A stretch of 64,000 nt of DNA, taken from the NCBI GenBank assembly GCA_037178975.1, contig JASJZH010000004.1:10540001-10604000 (forward strand), given 5' to 3'. The stretch comes from Oscheius tipulae (taxonomy: Eukaryota; Nematoda; Chromadorea; Rhabditida; Rhabditidae). Shown here piece after piece: positions 58,521-64,000 of the stretch. Each line of letters opens with the position of its first letter. Positions within the stretch are counted from its first letter, which is position 1. The translations under genes were made by a program, and so were the position numbers. The notes beneath the pieces are model-generated. The model did no database searches and was not told the DNA's origin. It saw nothing but the letters and a program-made list of their open reading frames with translations.

Positions 58521-61500
58521 CGGTGAATAATCCCGACTTCAGTGTTCGACTACCTGTAATTGCCAAAGACCGTGGTCATCCTTCCCTCTCATCTTCCTCG
58601 ACCATCTACGTGACTCTGATCGATGTCAATGACAATGCTCCACACTTTTCCCAGACATCCTACGATCTCTACATTGCTGAGAACTCCCCATCCGGATCGG
58701 TAGTCGGAACAATTTCTGCTCACGATGCTGACGAGGGTGACAACTCTCGCATCGAGTTTCGAATCTTTGGAGGAACGGACGCCAAGCTGTTTGACCTGGA
58801 AGTAGATGAGGATCAACCAGGGGTGGTGAGGATCATGACAAGGACAGAGTTCGATTACGAGGCCAAGACTAACAAGTTCTACTTGGAAGTACAGGCTAGC
58901 AGGTGGGAGTCGTTTTACTGTTTCCTAAACAGCAGATTTCAGTGGACAATTAAGCTCGACTGTATCTGTCAGAGTCCATGTCTCTGACGTCAATGACAAC
59001 AAGCCGAGTCTGAAAGACTTCACTGTTCTACTGGTACGGTATGAGGACGACATGACCAGCAAGGAGATTGGAATGATCCCAGCATTGTAAGTCTCTCTGT
59101 CTATCTGCCTTTCTGTTTCTCTATTTCTCTGTCTTATCTTACTGACTCATCCTCTTTCAGTGACCCTGACCAGAACGCGACTCTGGAGTACTACCTCGAC
59201 CCGAATGAAGTTCTGACAGTGGAAAAGTACACCGGCCGAATGACCATGAAACAGTTCTGGAAGCGGTACTTTGAAGCCAAGTTCAAAGCCTACGTCTCGG
59301 ATGGTCCCAACACGATCTCCTCGGAAGCCCGCCTCGTTCACGTCTATGCCAAGAACGACTGGCTAAGGGAAGCTGTGACTCTCAGAATAGACGCCATTAC
59401 CATGGATGACTTCTGGGATCCGGCTGTCTTTGACAGGCTACGGTGACGCTTCTGTGAAATAGATATGCAACCTCTTTCAGTCAATCCCTGTCAACCCTGG
59501 AATCCTGGGAACCGTCCTCAATCCAAATTCTGTCAGCGGAACCGGCTCCTTCCGGCGGAGGCATTCTGGTCAGCTTGGCGGTTGTCAACAAGGGTCGAAT
59601 CATCAGGTAATTAATTCCCTCGAGAGATCTCAGCGGGAGATCTTCTTTCCGACAGCCGGGCAGGCGTAATCAAGTGTCTGTCGGCAAGCGGCGGTGCCTT
59701 GGAGTCCTGTCAATCGGATCCTAATTCGACATGAAGTGTTTTCCCGCCGATTTGAACTAATGAGAGATGAAGCCAGCTGTTTGGAGAGGGGAAAATATGA
59801 GACTGGAAAACAGTTCTAGGGACTGAACAGAGAGACAGAAGACAGAGAGACAGAGGAACCAACCGAGTGACAGAGAAACAGAGAGTGAAACAGAGAGTCA
59901 GTGAATGCTCTCAATCATTTTTTCCAGATCCTGGCGACTCTCTGAATTGATCCGTGCCGATTCGGCTCGTCTCGAACGACTCTCGCTACTCCATATGACA
60001 GTAGTAGAAGAAGAAAGCTGTGCTAAGGAACCCTGTCCCTACTTCCAGAAGTGTCGACAGACTCTCAAATTCGTCAACAGCCAGCAGCTTCATCAGACTG
60101 ACAACTTCCACTCCAGGACATTAAAGACTCTGAACACTTTCACTTGCGAGTGTCCAACAGGCTTCACAAGTGGGTTTCTGCATATGTTAATATGCGTGAG
60201 CAAGAGCACTCCCCGGTGGTCAGCAGTCTATTTGTCCGCCTCGGTTTTAATTATCGCCGTGGCCATTAAAGGGGCTGGAAGCTGACAGCCGGGGACCTTC
60301 TCGCTTGTTTGAATAGTGGACAGAGCTGTTTGAAAAATGACTGGTAGACTGAGACAGAGCTCTTTTAGGTTCCGAAGGCCAGCCCAACGCCTGCGACGTC
60401 CGAATGGATCAGTGCTACAGTAGCCCCTGTCAGAACAACGGAACCTGTGTCACTCTGGAGTCTGGCTATCGCTGTGACTGCCCACCCAACTGGAGAGGTA
60501 TGTCGTCTCTCTATCTCCTGACTTAACGCAATTAATCACCACATTGCGCAACCCATATGTGGTCATCTATTAGGGTCCACTCATCCATAATTCGTAAGCT
60601 AGTAGTATATGTGTATGAGAGTAATTACACTCTCTCCAACGTGGCTATTAATCCGGAAATGAGCCATTTCTCAAGAGGGGACCCATTTTCGAAACGTGTT
60701 GAAATTTCTGACGAAATTGACTTTCTGTTTGTCGGAGGGAACGCCGGAACGATATTATCAGGGTGCTGAGCCAAATTGCACAGCCGTCCAGTTCATAATA
60801 GGATCGAGGAAATGAGACCCTAGGGGTGGTGGAAATTGACTCGTTCATGAAATCTTGTGGAAACCGGTGGTAGAGGGATAAACAATCAACAGGAAATTGG
60901 GTAGAGGAGAGTGATTTTATTGGGAAGGAAGGGCAAAAGAGACAATTAGTCAGGGACACCATAGAGAAGAAAGTTGAGACCACAGTTAGATAGTCACGTC
61001 GTTGATTCGATAATCCTAAAACCATCCCTCTCCAATTTAGCGCCTTGCAAAAGGGGCAGATGACACTCTTGCTTTTATTATGTCTGGTGCCAGACGGTCG
61101 ACAATCTGTTCTCAAGATTTGCTATTTCCCGCGTAGCCAATCTCGGCTGTCATTATCTGGGCCGGGCAGAGCCGAAATAGCACATGGGCTGGGAGAGGGT
61201 AATACCGTTTCCGGTTCACATAGCCGGAGCAACTCGAGCCCCTTTCCGGTCGAGTAACAAGAGTCTTAGAGAGGGATTTTCAGGCGAGACATGTGGCATT
61301 CCGATGACAGCCTTCACCTGTCTGCCAAGCTACTGTCAGTCGGGGTCGAGCTGTGAACTGATGACGGGAAGAATGAAGTGTCAGTACTGTAAGCACAAGG
61401 ACGAGGACACGGATGAGAGATGCAGACTGAGGTCGCTGTCATTTGGAGGGGACGGATTGATCAATGTCAACAAGGAACCGGGACGGTATCAGTGGGAGAT

Positions 61501-64000
61501 GAGCTTCAGGTAAAAAATACAGAGAGTCAGAGAGCAGAGAGACAAAGAGATAGTGATACAAACCAAGTTATTTCTAGAGTAGCTACCATTGCCCACGACG
61601 GTGTCCTCCTCTTCTCCGGAGACAAGAATCACGATTTTCTCGAAGTTTCGCTCCAGGACAGAACCCTGAAAGCTGAATTCTCTCTTGGAGATCGTACCCA
61701 AGTCGTCCAGCTGGATGGAGCCAGAACCAATAGGATCAACGATGGGGAATGGCACACTGTACATCTGTCCTTCTATGATCGTGGCTTGATAGTTCGCCTG
61801 GATGATTGTGATCCTTTCGTGGCTCTCCATGCTCATGGAGAAGCTCCATGTGCTGCGCATGGAAGGATCGAACAGCCATCAAAGTGAGTGGGAGCCTGTT
61901 TGTTTTTCTCTATGCCCACAGTTGCTGAGACAAACCACTGTCATGGTCACTGTCACTGTCACTCTGTCTCTCTAAGTTGACTCATGCGCTGTCACCACAT
62001 TCGTCACTCCACTATACGCGAAACACTTTACGTATCCCAGGGGGAGTGCTGCCCGTTTTATAGTCTGTTCAGGGAGCGCAAGATCCAATTTGGAACAGGG
62101 GGCTGTCAGAGTCCATTTTGCCATTTTCAGATGCATAGATCCGACAGTTCCCTGCTACCGGTTCTTGGACCTCTCGAATGGAATCTTTTTGGGAGGAAGA
62201 CCAGCTCCACAGCGCCAAGTCAGCAACGGATTCCGAGGCTGTATATCCAATCTCACCTTGGATGGAACACTCATCGATTTCTCCGACTTTTCAGACCTAG
62301 ACAGACTGGGGAATGTCAAGGAGGGCTGTGACAGCAAGAGGAACTTCTGTCAAGAGTCTACCTGTCCAGACGGATCCAAGTGTCTGGGTCGGTGGGGAGG
62401 GCACAACTGCCGATGCAGTCACAGTGTTCATGGGAAGAGTCACTGTCCTTCGGGTAAGAGAGACAGCAGAGACAGTGACAGTATAGTTTCAGATTCTGGA
62501 AAAGCTCTGACGCTGTCTGACGACGAGTCCTTTGTCATCTTCCATCCAGAAGGAGCACTAGTACCATTCACCTTCAGTCTAGAATTCAGGACGTCTAGGA
62601 TTGATACACAGCTGGTGGTCCTGGAGTTCGATAAGAAAAATATGTTCTACAGAATTGAGGTAAGGGAGACAGAGAACTATCAGCTCAGCTTTGCCAAATT
62701 TGGCATGTAATGGTCAAGGAATATCCAGTCTAACTTTGCTTGTCCGGATATTGATACAACCGTGGTAGTCAAGTTTTGAGCCAGTTCATAGAGTATGTAC
62801 AGCCCTATTGCCATATCTTTCTCTTTCTATGTCCAACCCCTGAACAATCCACTTGACTTATTTTACAGTACCCTGGACAGCTGAACAGTCTCTAGCTTGT
62901 TTCACGGACTGCTCTTACCGTTGTAACAAGTCAAGTTTAAATTCGTAGGATATTTTAAAGTTGCAATACAGTTCTTGACCGAGATCCCTCGAGTTACTGT
63001 TCCAATGCTAATAGGAAAAACCTCGATACTTCTGACTTCCGACTTACCCAAAAGGATATCACTGTTTTAACGTAATTGTAATCAAGACGACTTTTTCTGA
63101 CTTTCCGATGTCCTGCAAATTGTATCCCGTGATCTGCTCTACACTTTTGCAGAACATCGGAAAGTCAGAAAAAGTCTTGATCCCGAAAAGGCGAATACGC
63201 AATTGTATAGATAAAGTGCTCTCTAGTAGGGGTAACACGGTTAACTGTTGGTCGAGGAGAACCTTTTCTTTTGGGCCACGACAACTTGAAATTTAAGGGT
63301 TCTATTTCTAATATTCAATGGAGCATGACTTGACTTTGTTTTGTTGCATTCTCACAGAATATGTAGGGATTCTGACCTGATTGTTTTGTTCTGCTCCCAA
63401 AGTTACCTTATCTTGCCTTTCAACCTTTACTTATGCCTTTTCCAGCTGGATGACGGTCTCTTCCGTGTCACCCTCGGTCAAACCGCTGTCACTATTGCTG
63501 CTCCAGAGTTCCAGCCAGGTCACTGGGTCAAACTCGATGTGGACTTTGGAGAGGAAGACGTAACCACTACTCTGGATGGAATCCATCAATCTGTCATCAC
63601 GAGCTCTCTCCTCGAACTGATGATTGAGTCTGTCTACACCGGACTGGCTCCCAGTACTGGTCATCCTTCCCGCTTCGAAGGCTGTCTCCGTGGTGTGACC
63701 ATCAATGGCACACCACTGGTGGTCAAGGAGAAAGGAAAGGTTCGAGCCGGCTGTATGGCTGGAAACCGGTGTGCCGTAGAGGGAGTCTGTCCCAGGGAGA
63801 GTCGCTGTCATAGGCATTGGGACCGTCACGAGTGTCTCTGTCATCGTGGCTTCGTCGGGGATACTTGTCTCCCGGCCTGTTCTCTCAAAGGAATCTGTGG
63901 TTCCGAAGGATTCTGTCAAGCTACCAACACTTCGAGGGGCTATGAATGCCAGTGTCAGAGTGGAATGACTTCGACGAACTGTGCCCAGACTTCTGCCACT
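52555..64000 (+). CDS. fmi-1: Flamingo/CELSR-type cadherin (FMI-1), 5' two-thirds
   Basis: 22 phase-consistent exons run from 52555 to beyond the window; starts are 52555, 53037, 53220, 54940, 55159, 55601, 56321, 56691, 56971, 58022, 58149, 58543, 58943, 59161, 59481, 59928, 60369, 61284, 61578, 62131, 62493 and 63446. Order: signal peptide (MTTRLLLLLLLLPFCIYS), a basic unique region, nine cadherin repeats (VNDNAPKF-type calcium motifs; the ninth is degenerate), a CELSR-type cysteine module (CAKEPCPYFQKCRQTL), an EGF (CYSSPCQNNGTC), laminin-G 1, EGF, laminin-G 2 and further EGFs. The GAIN/GPS and 7-TM parts lie beyond the edge. Homologues act in axon guidance and synapse formation as adhesion GPCRs. 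The ATG is chosen for the signal peptide; an in-frame ATG at 52297 is less likely. Confidence 0.9.
63082..63180 (+). repeat. long hairpin in fmi-1 intron 21
   Basis: Arms 63082-63119 and 63146-63180 are complementary: TTTTTCTGACTTTCCGATGT pairs with ACATCGGAAAGTCAGAAAAA. Pairing extends outward to TCAAGA/TCTTGA and, after one mismatch, inward through CTGCAAA/TTTGCAG. The left arm has 3 extra bases. The loop is about 26 nt. It could be a microRNA-like precursor or a tiny MITE. Confidence 0.7.

Noticed and set aside
63431-63919. 162-residue minus-strand frame
   Set aside because: It is antisense to the second laminin-G and EGF exon of the cadherin gene.
1-64000. CRISPR arrays, rRNA operons, bacterial operons
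   Set aside because: None seen; the gene structure is eukaryotic throughout.

Overview
This is nuclear DNA of a nematode, probably a rhabditid or tylenchid. Genes are intron-rich with short introns (often 36-60 nt, GT...TTTCAG). Gene families typical of nematodes are present: Sra/Sre-superfamily serpentine chemoreceptors, ShK-module proteins, secreted C-type lectins, an EGF/vWA-like gut or immune surface protein and an FMI-1-type Flamingo cadherin. Many introns carry short CTCTCTGTC / GAGACAGA runs. No species name can be given from the sequence alone.

Layout. 0.7-2.8 kb: minus-strand genes, including an ARL14EP-domain (ARLE-14-like) gene. 6.0-10.5 kb: a palindromic 677-bp MITE next to a 3.85-kb foldback transposon that encodes a Ginger/KRBA2-type integrase. 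11.9-12.9 kb: a 4-TM membrane protein. 13.3 kb: a non-LTR reverse transcriptase scrap. 14.3-19.9 kb: two paralogous 7-TM chemoreceptors flanking a convergent small secreted protein gene. 20.6-21.8 kb: a secreted four-ShK-module protein. 22.0-29.7 kb: a long secreted EGF/vWA-like protein with a hydrophobic C-terminus; one of its introns holds a hAT-type element with a Tc1-like element nested inside. 30 kb: a decayed mariner. 32.2-35.0 and 39.0-40.3 kb: two intact Sre-like receptors around a C-type lectin cluster with one intact gene and several broken or orphan copies. 41.3-42.9 kb: minus-strand receptor-like exons. 43.7-45.9 kb: a small single-pass membrane protein and a six-cysteine secreted peptide. 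49.0-50.4 kb: a GT31 beta-1,3-glycosyltransferase. 52.6 kb to the right edge: 22 exons of the Flamingo/CELSR cadherin (signal peptide, nine cadherin repeats, EGF and laminin-G modules), cut off by the window end.

The accessory part (10-43 kb) is dominated by environment-facing genes (chemoreceptors, lectins, ShK, EGF/vWA) mixed with transposons, while the right end is a conserved developmental gene. The most unusual structures are the foldback transposon, whose transposase appears to borrow its last codons from its own inverted arm; the hAT element with a nested Tc1-like insertion; and two introns in the paired chemoreceptors whose homology-fixed boundaries lack GT or AG. Exon coordinates were worked out by hand from reading frames, splice motifs and paralogue alignment. 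Most internal boundaries keep phase exactly, but none has transcript support.
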